From IMG/VR virus record IMGVR_UViG_3300036832_000207, positions 1 to 29,148 of that record: 29,148 nt of DNA. The stretch is one strand, 5' to 3'. Position 1 is the first letter of the stretch. Every line of letters starts with the position of its first letter. The DNA is from a virus. Positions 1 to 6,596 of this stretch are shown here, in pieces. The notes below the pieces were generated by a model. That model did not search any database and had not been told where the DNA came from. It saw only the letters and a program-made list of their open reading frames with translations. The translations under genes and the position numbers were made by a program.

Positions 1-1617
1 GTGAGGATCGTTCGGATTGATATTCCAATTCGTGCCGGCGAAATCCCGATAGCCGAGATCGGGGCTCTGCCAGATCGCGTCATAGCGCCAGTTCGAGGTC
101 GTATCGCTCTGGTTGCCGCTCGCGCTGGAAACGACCGTTGGATAGCTATCGAACTCATCCGACCAGATCAGTGTCGCAGTTCCACCTTGATACCCAAGGG
201 CGGACCCAACACCGGATGCATTCCCAACGCCGGACACGAAGGTGATCGGGACCGTTGTCTGCGTCTCAACCTTGGCGACGCCTCGATTCGTAAATGTGTT
301 TCCTGATCCTGCCGCCCCAGGAGTAGCACTGTTCCACGTGGTCGTGAACGCATACCATCCGCAGACCTCGGTCGCCAGGGCGCCATCCGTCATGGATGCC
401 TGACCAGTGGTCGTTGCGTCAGTGGAGTTTTGATCGATGACGACGACCAGAGTGTCGCCGGTCGATAGCGTCAATCCCGGATGCGAGACGATGTCGGATA
501 CGAGCGCTTGAGCCTGAGCGCCAGCGCGCGGCCCGGTATAGCCCGACGCACCGCCGAACTTCACTTCAATTGGCGCGGCCGTCGTATCGAAACTCGAGCC
601 GGTCCATTTTCCAAACGAGACATTAGAGGCGTCTGAATAGGCACCGTTGCCACTCATATTGCAGACGACTTCAATCGTGAAGCGAAGTTGGCCCGCGCTA
701 TTTCCAGTGAGCGTGACGAGGTTTCGATGCGATCCTCTCTCGTTGTTATACCCCCACGATGTAATGGCCGGGTGATAGATGTCGTTGTAGCCAATCATCG
801 TGCCGGCGCCAACGCCGTTCGCGACGCCGTGATCTGTGGCCGTGCCCTTGGCACTGAACGTTGCGCGACCCACCGCGGCCGCGGTCACGGTGCCCCTCGC
901 GTCTCCAAATGCCACGCCCGGTGTGGTCGATCGACCAGCGCCGGTCGCACCGCCGAGGCCGGTCGCGAGCCCCACAGAGTATGTGGGACTTCTCCCGATG
1001 GCCGCTCCGACACCTGCGGCAAGACCCAAACTGGCGCCGCCGACCACTGGAGTTAGCAAGGGAGTTCCGTTCGTGCTGTAGACCGGCAACCAACCACTAA
1101 CGAAATTATTGTTGTAATAAAGAGGAGCTGGTGTGGCTGAGGTAGCGGCCGGACCGCGCATTGAGCCAGAGCCATCATCGCCGTAGACCCGACCATCTCC
1201 GCAGCAATCAAGTCCGACCATGAACGGACGGTACTCCGAGATTGTTATCTCATAGCCAAGCTTGGCCGCGAAGTCGATATAGAATTGCCGGGACTGAGCG
1301 CCCAGCAATGTCATGCGCTGAATGAGCGCGGTCTGTCTTTGATCGACGGTCTGCGGCGCCGTATAGCACGGGTCTGGCAGACCCCAATTGCGCTCCCAGT
1401 CCGGGAGCAACTCGACCGTGGTCCTGGGATCGCTCTCTATCTCCAGGAGGTCCGCCGCCCTGCCGTCCACATAACCCCAATACTCACACAGTCCATCGCT
1501 CGTCTGCCACAGCACGCTCCCGATCGCCTTCTTTGGCCATGCCTGCCCGTTCGGGAGCAGGTTGAAGAACGCCTCCCGATAATCGCTGCCTGACCTTCTG
1601 ACGTGCCTGTCAGTCAT
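1..1617 (-). CDS. Mu gp48/YmfQ-like baseplate protein fused to Gly/Ala repeats and a GH16-like glycanase domain (3' end off window)
   Basis: The frame is open for 539 codons from ATG 1617 to the left edge without a stop, so the C-terminus is missing. Residues 1-135 look like the Mu gp48/YmfQ (DUF2313) baseplate family: YREAFFNLLPNGQAWPK near residue 13, LLPDWERNWGLPDPC near 70, and GYEITISEYRPF near 121. The family is usually about 180-200 residues. Here it continues with copies of a 20-residue Gly/Ala repeat (about 193-275), a beta-rich region (about 276-460), one more repeat-like stretch (461-479), and then LIWSDEF at 483-489, which matches the N-terminal signature of GH16 glycanases. The catalytic ExDxxE motif would lie outside the window, so enzyme activity is inferred. 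The start overlaps the baseplate J stop by 8 bases, as expected for gp47-gp48. The likely role is a baseplate adaptor carrying a receptor-binding or capsule-degrading arm. The gp48 part is firm; the GH16 call is moderate. Confidence 0.8.
   Translation of the reverse strand, partial: MTDRHVRRSGSDYREAFFNLLPNGQAWPKKAIGSVLWQTSDGLCEYWGYVDGRAADLLEIESDPRTTVELLPDWERNWGLPDPCYTAPQTVDQRQTALIQRMTLLGAQSRQFYIDFAAKLGYEITISEYRPFMVGLDCCGDGRVYGDDGSGSMRGPAATSATPAPLYYNNNFVSGWLPVYSTNGTPLLTPVVGGASLGLAAGVGAAIGRSPTYSVGLATGLGGATGAGRSTTPGVAFGDARGTVTAAAVGRATFSAKGTATDHGVANGVGAGTMIGYNDIYHPAITSWGYNNERGSHRNLVTLTGNSAGQLRFTIEVVCNMSGNGAYSDASNVSFGKWTGSSFDTTAAPIEVKFGGASGYTGPRAGAQAQALVSDIVSHPGLTLSTGDTLVVVIDQNSTDATTTGQASMTDGALATEVCGWYAFTTTWNSATPGAAGSGNTFTNRGVAKVETQTTVPITFVSGVGNASGVGSALGYQGGTATLIWSDEFDSYPTVVSSASGNQSDTTSNWRYDAIWQSPDLGYRDFAGTNWNINPNDPH
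793..1041 (-). repeat. Copies of the 20-residue Gly/Ala repeat in the gp48-like fusion protein
   Basis: About four diverged copies (GLAAGVGAAIGRS, GLATGLGGATGAGRS, and others) have the same spacing and glycine positions as the repeats of the 893-residue protein at 24455-27136. A further half copy lies just before the GH16-like domain. Confidence 0.65.
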
Positions 1618-2692
1618 AGAGGATCGTCCCCAGCACGGCCATATTGCCAACGGAAGCCATGACGTAATCGGTATCCGTTGCCAGCGTGAACGATATGACC
1701 GACGGAGCATTCATGATCGCATAGCTGATCCAAGAGGCATAGATGGTCTGGCCAGGAGCCGCCTTCACTTTCAGCATGTTCTGGATGGAGAGCTCAATCT
1801 CCGCCTGGGCCTCCGTGGTGTTCGGAACTAAGTTCTCGATCATGACGTCGATGAATTGCTTGATCGGCGCCACAATGAAGCAATCCTTCACGGTGACCGG
1901 TCGCACGGTATCTATGTAGGCCGCTACCGTCGCAATATCCGATGGGGTCGGCCAACCATCATCGCTGGCACGCAGGTCATCCATCAGGAACCGGATGGTC
2001 ATGGTCCCGATGCCCATCTCGTTCGGGCTCGCCCAGGCCCTCGTCACGCCCGGCACCGCCAGCGCCCACTGCTCGTAGTCGGTCCGGTCTCCTCCCATCG
2101 GGGGCTGTTGGATGCGGCGCAGGATGCGTGTGCGAAGCTCGGAGTCGGTCTCCGTGTCCGTGCCACCATCCATGACCACGACGGTCGCCTGCCCGTCCAC
2201 TCCGGGAGGAGGAACGAGAAACCCTAGAGTATCCTCGGGCTCCAGATTGCCGACGGTGCCAGAGGTGAGCGCAGTGACCGGCACTTGCGTTGGTCCCGAC
2301 CCAACCACTGTCGTGGCCGTGGTCTGGTACTGGGCCTGCTGGGTCCCTGCACCGAGCAGAGACCCGGCTGGGACCGAGCTCCCGTTTAGCCCGGTAACGG
2401 CAATGATCCCGGTGGCCAGCGTGGATTGCTTCCTGCCGGTAGTGCCATCTGAATTAACGAGCCAAATATCGCCGTGCCTGTCCAACCACTCCGTCTCCGC
2501 CGTGTCCGGCAGGAGTTGCAGGGAGAGCCAGTCCACGTACTCCAGGGTAAGGAAGCACAGTGCGCCCTGGGTATCGCTCATGACCCGCAGCACGCTGTTC
2601 GGGATGGTCGCGTCGCTCCCAGGAAGCGAGCCGTGGATGCTATCCCGGACCAGGCTTCTCACTTCCCTCAGCGTGGGTGTGTTCCAGGGCAT
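1610..2692 (-). CDS. Baseplate J-like protein (Mu gp47)
   Basis: This is a 360-residue wedge protein of the baseplate J/gp47 family, which forms the ring linking the central hub to the fibre-bearing periphery. Family features seen are the N-terminal MPWNTPTLREVRSLV, a DWLSLQLLPDTAETEWLDRHG segment near residues 60-80, a central beta-rich domain, and a GGTDTETDSELRTRIL motif in the middle, where the family has its conserved D/E-S-D-x-x-L-R-x-R sequence. I chose ATG 2692, which overlaps the TAA of the gp46-like gene (TAATG) and gives the usual family start. A TTG seven codons upstream at 2713 is possible but less likely. Length and position between gp46 and gp48 homologues match Mu-type tails. 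Confidence 0.9.
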   Translation of the reverse strand: MPWNTPTLREVRSLVRDSIHGSLPGSDATIPNSVLRVMSDTQGALCFLTLEYVDWLSLQLLPDTAETEWLDRHGDIWLVNSDGTTGRKQSTLATGIIAVTGLNGSSVPAGSLLGAGTQQAQYQTTATTVVGSGPTQVPVTALTSGTVGNLEPEDTLGFLVPPPGVDGQATVVVMDGGTDTETDSELRTRILRRIQQPPMGGDRTDYEQWALAVPGVTRAWASPNEMGIGTMTIRFLMDDLRASDDGWPTPSDIATVAAYIDTVRPVTVKDCFIVAPIKQFIDVMIENLVPNTTEAQAEIELSIQNMLKVKAAPGQTIYASWISYAIMNAPSVISFTLATDTDYVMASVGNMAVLGTILYD

Positions 2693-3204
2693 TACGGCAT
2701 AATCCCTTGCCAAAGCATTTGATACATGAGATCGATGGCGACCTTGGGTCCCCTGTAGATGCGGACCACCGCGTTGATTTGTTGCTTGCTGACCCTCATC
2801 GAGAGGATTTGATAGCGAGTAGCGATCTTGCGATCTATGAATGGCTGGATGCAGTCTCGAATGTAGTTCATCGCCCAGGCCTGGGTGGATCCAAACCGGC
2901 TCTCGAAGCTATCGAGCGCGCTCCTGCGCAGCAGCCAGAGCTTCGTCCCTATCGGCCAAGCGTTCCAGATCACGTCCCCGTCGAAGTCTCCCCACCATCC
3001 CTCTCTATCGGTGCTGTCTGGGTCCGGCAGTCTATCGTCTATGTCGGCCAACGCGTTGGTCCCGAGCGCGACCACGACTGCCGTCGCCAGCGCCATGCTG
3101 TCATCCAGGTCCCCGGTGGAGAGTAGGGACCAGTCGATCGTGACCGAATACTGCGGGAAGGCTGTATTCTGGACGGTCCTGATATCTACCGGGACGGTAG
3201 TCAT
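2692..3204 (-). CDS. Mu gp46-like baseplate wedge protein
   Basis: This 170-residue protein has the hallmarks of the phage GP46 family (T4 gp25-like wedge component): a central LPDPDSTDREGWWGD block around residues 59-73, followed by GTKLWLLRRSALDSF and a C-terminal alpha/beta part. In Mu-type baseplates this small protein sits between spike and gp47 and contributes to the wedge and sheath initiation. Its ATG overlaps the TGA of the spike gene by 4 bases, and its TAA overlaps the ATG of the baseplate J gene, so translation is probably coupled. Length is close to the family norm. Confidence 0.88.
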   Translation of the reverse strand: MTTVPVDIRTVQNTAFPQYSVTIDWSLLSTGDLDDSMALATAVVVALGTNALADIDDRLPDPDSTDREGWWGDFDGDVIWNAWPIGTKLWLLRRSALDSFESRFGSTQAWAMNYIRDCIQPFIDRKIATRYQILSMRVSKQQINAVVRIYRGPKVAIDLMYQMLWQGIMP

Positions 3205-3965
3205 TTCTTGCCCTTGCTATTGACGCATGGTCCACTGACCGTGACGAGCATGTCGAACGTCCCGCTGCCGGCCTTGCCTCCCAAGTACACGTTGTTATCG
3301 CTGTTGACGTGAACGTAGGTGTTGCCGTCGGCCAGCATGAGATGACATTCAGTTCCGCTAACGCGGGTCTTGTCCTTCGTCACGTCGACGAACCTGAAGG
3401 TTTTCTGCCCGTCCTTGTACCTGGCCTGCTGGCCATTCTTCTGACCTGCCTGCGAGGAGCCCGAGGACCCTCCGGTGGTATCCAGCAGGCCCGCACCGCT
3501 CGAGCTCTGGCTCTGCTGCTGGTCGCTGTCCTCGTCCAGCAAGTGCATTCTCACGGTCTTGTCCCTGGGAGCGGTCCAGAACCCTCCGTCGGTAGACATG
3601 TGAAACTGTTGCTTGTCCTGCTTGGTCCGAAACATGGCCGTATCGCCCTTGGCCAGGTTCTGGAGCCTGTGGCGTCGGTCGTCCATATTCCCGAATACGG
3701 GAAAGCTCCTGTTGCCTCCCATGAAACTGACGAAGCTCTCGGCGCACGCAGTGATCTTTCCCTTGGCGTCCTTCTCCGCGTCCATCACCACGCTGGTAAA
3801 GCCGTAGTTCTGCGGACTCTCTATGGCCTTGCGTGCCTCGTTGGCCATGAAATTGCCGGCGCTCTCCTGCATGAGCTTCGTGTCGTCCACACCGGGGATG
3901 GTCGCTCGAGCGCCTCCAGCGACGTAGGCACGGAAGGAAGAATTGGCCGGGGTTGCTCTGTGCAT
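3201..3965 (-). CDS. Mu gp45-like baseplate assembly protein V / central spike
   Basis: This 254-residue protein has an OB-fold-like N-terminal half typical of Mu gp45/P2 gpV: NYGFTSVVMDAEKDAKGK near residue 53, FMGGNRSFPVFGNMDDRRHR near 81-100, and LAKGDTAMFR. The C-terminal third (about 190-254) is beta-rich and Gly-rich, as expected for the trimeric beta-helix needle that punctures the outer membrane. Between them lies a Gln/Ser/Gly-rich stretch (about 158-190) that is longer than in Mu and looks like an insertion or flexible loop. No clear HxH iron-binding tip motif is visible. It sits between hub and gp46 homologues as in Mu. Confidence 0.88.
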   Translation of the reverse strand: MHRATPANSSFRAYVAGGARATIPGVDDTKLMQESAGNFMANEARKAIESPQNYGFTSVVMDAEKDAKGKITACAESFVSFMGGNRSFPVFGNMDDRRHRLQNLAKGDTAMFRTKQDKQQFHMSTDGGFWTAPRDKTVRMHLLDEDSDQQQSQSSSGAGLLDTTGGSSGSSQAGQKNGQQARYKDGQKTFRFVDVTKDKTRVSGTECHLMLADGNTYVHVNSDNNVYLGGKAGSGTFDMLVTVSGPCVNSKGKK

Positions 3966-3973
3966 GCTGCACC

Positions 3974-5236
3974 TTAATCGACTGGAGGAATTTCCTCGCC
4001 GGGCTTCGTCGCGTCCGGGAGCTTGTTCGGAATAGAACTATCTGGCACGGATGGGGTGCGTCCATTCGGATCGCCTGGGTTCATCTGCGCGCTGTCCTTC
4101 AATGCCCACGGTTGCTTGAGGTCGAGTTGGGTCATCGTCCCATTGTTGTTGTCCTGCGTGAACGTGACCGTCTCTATCTTCATCATCATGTTCATGGGAC
4201 ACATGGGAGAGTAGACGAATACATTATCGCCCGGCCACCACAGGTTCGTGTCATCCCTGAACCAACCCTGCACGGAGACCGTGAGATCGATCTGGGGTCC
4301 CTCGTGCCACAGCGCCTCGTTCTTCGCTCGGTCTAAAACCTCCTGGATGTTCTTGACCGGCTGCTCCGATGGCGTGATCAGCAGACTGCCCTTGTAGCCA
4401 GTACCGGCCCAACTGCCCTCGAGCTCGCTGGCGCTGACGCCCCAGTTGTCATCGCTCGCAGCGGTCTGAGCAGTAGTCTTGTATTCGTCGTACACATGGT
4501 CCTTGTGGAACACGCATTGGCACTTCTTGATGTTCTGCCCCTCGATGAGTTGCGTATTCAGGACAGGCATCTGGTGATCGCCGATCGCCAGGAAATTCCC
4601 AAAGCTATCGGACCCGAGAATGATCCCGCGTGGTCTGGCGATCCTCTCCAAGAAATCCCAGATCTGTTCTCCGGGTTGGTTCTGAAGCTTGTCGAACGGA
4701 ATGCTATTCAGATTGCCTATCGGGATGATCTTTGTATCATACGGACTGACCACTTTCTGCGCGACTTGCATGAACGTCATACCGTCGAAGCTTCCGCTCT
4801 TGGTATTGACGCTGCTCCTGGCTATCGGCGCCGTCCAGCTCTTGCCCTGTAGCTCTATCCCATGCTGGTTGGCATCGTATGCGACTTGTCTCGTCTCGAT
4901 ATATCCCTTCAGGATATTCACGTCTCCGAGGTTGACCAACACCGGGGTCCCCGGCATGAACTGGAGCTTGTAAAATGCTCCGACCGGAGTATCGCGCTCA
5001 ACGCTGGCAAATCTGAAATAGGAAAAGCTATCGTGCCAGCGAAGCTGGACGAAGATGCTTTCCCAGTCCTGGAAGTTGATCCCATTGACGATCAGCGTGG
5101 CCTGATCTCTCGGTATCTGAGAATTGGCAGGGCGCGCCGGGATGGTGTACTGGGTAATGGGCGGATCGGTCTTCGTCGTCGTTGGAGGCGAGACGTATAG
5201 ACGCCCACTCGGTGTTTGAATCGCTCCATTTGCCAT
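3974..5236 (-). CDS. Mu gp44-like baseplate hub protein
   Basis: This 420-residue protein resembles the Mu gp44/P2 gpD/T4 gp27 hub family, the trimeric ring connecting tail tube and spike. The first 40 residues are Pro/Thr-rich and probably disordered. The body then has LIVNGINFQDWESIFVQL, a central region with PGEQIWDFLERIARPRGI (around residue 190), which is typical of the family, and a late WWPGDNVFVYSP motif matching the conserved segment near the end of gp44 proteins. The last 45 residues are again Pro/Asp-rich. Position between the DNA-circulation pair and the spike gene is the Mu order. ATG 5236 has GCG-rich spacing after the stop of the 34-residue gene. Confidence 0.87.
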   Translation of the reverse strand: MANGAIQTPSGRLYVSPPTTTKTDPPITQYTIPARPANSQIPRDQATLIVNGINFQDWESIFVQLRWHDSFSYFRFASVERDTPVGAFYKLQFMPGTPVLVNLGDVNILKGYIETRQVAYDANQHGIELQGKSWTAPIARSSVNTKSGSFDGMTFMQVAQKVVSPYDTKIIPIGNLNSIPFDKLQNQPGEQIWDFLERIARPRGIILGSDSFGNFLAIGDHQMPVLNTQLIEGQNIKKCQCVFHKDHVYDEYKTTAQTAASDDNWGVSASELEGSWAGTGYKGSLLITPSEQPVKNIQEVLDRAKNEALWHEGPQIDLTVSVQGWFRDDTNLWWPGDNVFVYSPMCPMNMMMKIETVTFTQDNNNGTMTQLDLKQPWALKDSAQMNPGDPNGRTPSVPDSSIPNKLPDATKPGEEIPPVD

Positions 5237-5239
5237 CGC

Positions 5240-5344
5240 TCAATCCTGAAAGTAGTGCATCAGGATCACGAGCACGGCGAGAAAGAAGATCAGCGCGCCG
5301 ATGAAGTAGGCCAGTTGGCGACGAGTGCGGATCGGTGTCATCAT
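5240..5344 (-). CDS. 34-residue single-span membrane peptide
   Basis: This is a tiny open frame from ATG 5344 to TGA 5240. The start overlaps the stop of the upstream gene as ATGA, the same arrangement most genes in this block use. The peptide begins MMTPIRTRRQLAY with four basic residues and continues with one hydrophobic span of about 18 residues (FIGALIFFLAVLVILM), then a short HYFQD tail. This predicts an inner-membrane peptide with a cytoplasmic basic N-terminus. It lies between the DNA-circulation C-half and the hub gene, where Mu has no gene. Its role is unknown; a holin-like, superinfection-related or ejection-related function is possible. Without it there would be a gap of about 100 bases in a block that otherwise has almost none. 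Confidence 0.65.
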   Translation of the reverse strand: MMTPIRTRRQLAYFIGALIFFLAVLVILMHYFQD

Positions 5345-6009
5345 TGAGAGAGTGCCTGACCTGTGGTTGGACAAAACGCTGGATGGATCACCTTGTTCTC
5401 TGCTCGTATCTCGTCGTATCTGCTGGCGTCCCCATAGAGCCTCTGGCTGATCACGAGGCTCGGCAGGGGTCTGGCAAATTGGTACGATAGCATGGACGGC
5501 AGTGGTCTCGCGGACGAGACGAGAAAATTGACTATCGAGGCCCGCAGCTGGATGATGGCCTCATAGTCCATCGCGTCCATATCGTCGGCCGCCACCTCCT
5601 CTGCCTTGTTGAACGGGGCCTGGATTTGGTAGATCAAATTATCCACGTCCTGACGGCTCGTGAATGTCATGTCCGATATGATCTTGCCCTCCTGGGCGAG
5701 CGCGAGCTGAATGCCTCGGTCCCTGATCATGGTGGCTCCCAGGGTCGTGGGAGTTTCCACGTCCAGCAATATCCTCACCTCGTCCATCTGAGGGAGAGAG
5801 CAGCCGGTCTGCCTGACGAGATCGAAGCAAAGGTCCAAGGGTTGTCCGAGTTGATCGTAGTATAGAAGCGTCCGGGCATTTGCCGCGACGAACCCTATGA
5901 CAACCTTGGCCTGGATGCCGAGTTGCCCCTTGTCATCGATCGCCAATAGCAGATTGGCCAGCAAGCGCTGGACGATCCCCTCTGCCTCTATCGCGTCTGG
6001 CTTCTGCAT
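5341..6009 (-). CDS. C-terminal half of a DNA circulation protein (Mu gp43-like), separate gene
   Basis: This 222-residue protein ends with LPSLVISQRLYGDASRYDE and then NKVIHPAFCPTTGQAL, which match the conserved C-terminal end of DNA-circulation/Mu gp43 proteins (LPS-vva-RLYgDa-R-dEi, N-hP-f-P-G). The N-terminal domain of that family is missing here but is encoded by the gene directly upstream (6009-6596). I chose ATG 6009, which overlaps that gene's TAA as TAATG; a TTG at 6021 is also in frame. The mid-part is helical and acidic. Family members work in the distal tail, next to tape measure and hub. Together the two proteins equal roughly one normal-length gp43. Confidence 0.72.
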   Translation of the reverse strand: MQKPDAIEAEGIVQRLLANLLLAIDDKGQLGIQAKVVIGFVAANARTLLYYDQLGQPLDLCFDLVRQTGCSLPQMDEVRILLDVETPTTLGATMIRDRGIQLALAQEGKIISDMTFTSRQDVDNLIYQIQAPFNKAEEVAADDMDAMDYEAIIQLRASIVNFLVSSARPLPSMLSYQFARPLPSLVISQRLYGDASRYDEIRAENKVIHPAFCPTTGQALSQ

Positions 6010-6596
6010 TACTGTCCCCAATTTCCAAATCGATCATTGAACGTGGCGTTCTCTGCGGGAGGGTCCGGCCCAGCCATGCCGGACTTAGCCTGGGCCCTCA
6101 GCGTATCCGCTGCCGTGTTCAGGGCCGTGCTCGTGTTCGCGGACGGAGTTAGATACTGCGGTGGCAAGCCAAACTCAGCAAACTCTATGTCGAACGTGCA
6201 GTAGCCACCGAACCTCTCCTCCTCGGAGAGCCTGTACCTCGTTACGACCACGTTCTCGGATGGACGCGTAGAAAAGACCAGGGTGCCTGGACCGGCCTGC
6301 TCTAGCGCAGTAACAAGAGCGTCGCGAGTAACCCGATAATCCACGTTATATAGGCCGTCCAGAAAAGGACCCTGCTGAGTAAATGGGTGCGTGATGCAGT
6401 AGGCCCGAATAGTGAAAGTCTTTGCTCTGCGGCCCATGTCCTCGGCATACGGTAATTCCTTCTTTGGAAATTCATGTTGGACTATTCTGCGACCGTTGTC
6501 CCTGCTGTTCGCCTCGCAGAAGAACGGCGCATTCCGGAACGAGGCCGTGACCCAGGCATCTCTGAACGGAAGGTGTATGTCCTTGATCGTGGCCAT
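6009..6596 (-). CDS. DNA circulation protein N-terminal domain (Mu gp43-like)
   Basis: This 195-residue protein matches the DNA_circ_N family: WVTASFRNAPFFCEANSR near residue 15, GRRIVQHEFPKKELPYAEDMG (36-55), RRAKTFTIRAYCI, then GPGTLVFSTRPSE and an FDIEFAEFGLPP strand near 135-146. In Mu the protein is a single polypeptide of about 490 residues located between tape measure and hub. Here it stops after the first domain, and the C-terminal domain is the next gene. The extreme C-terminus carries FNDRFGNW (186-193), which also occurs twice, once exactly, in the first tape-measure protein. The start overlaps the tape-measure stop as ATGA. Confidence 0.85.
   Translation of the reverse strand: MATIKDIHLPFRDAWVTASFRNAPFFCEANSRDNGRRIVQHEFPKKELPYAEDMGRRAKTFTIRAYCITHPFTQQGPFLDGLYNVDYRVTRDALVTALEQAGPGTLVFSTRPSENVVVTRYRLSEEERFGGYCTFDIEFAEFGLPPQYLTPSANTSTALNTAADTLRAQAKSGMAGPDPPAENATFNDRFGNWGQ
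6018..6043 (-). repeat. 26-bp repeat, copy A, encoding FNDRFGNW
   Basis: These 26 bases are identical to 9883-9908. Here they encode the extreme C-terminus of the DNA-circulation N-domain protein. The frame is the same in both genes. Confidence 0.9.

Noticed and set aside
1250-1480. A 76-codon minus-strand frame within the gp48-like gene
   Set aside because: It is another frame of a clear coding region and has Arg/Gly-rich shadow composition.
3358-4065. A 235-codon minus-strand frame crossing the spike and hub genes
   Set aside because: It is Arg-rich and overlaps two recognisable genes in another frame. It crosses their junction and has no motif.
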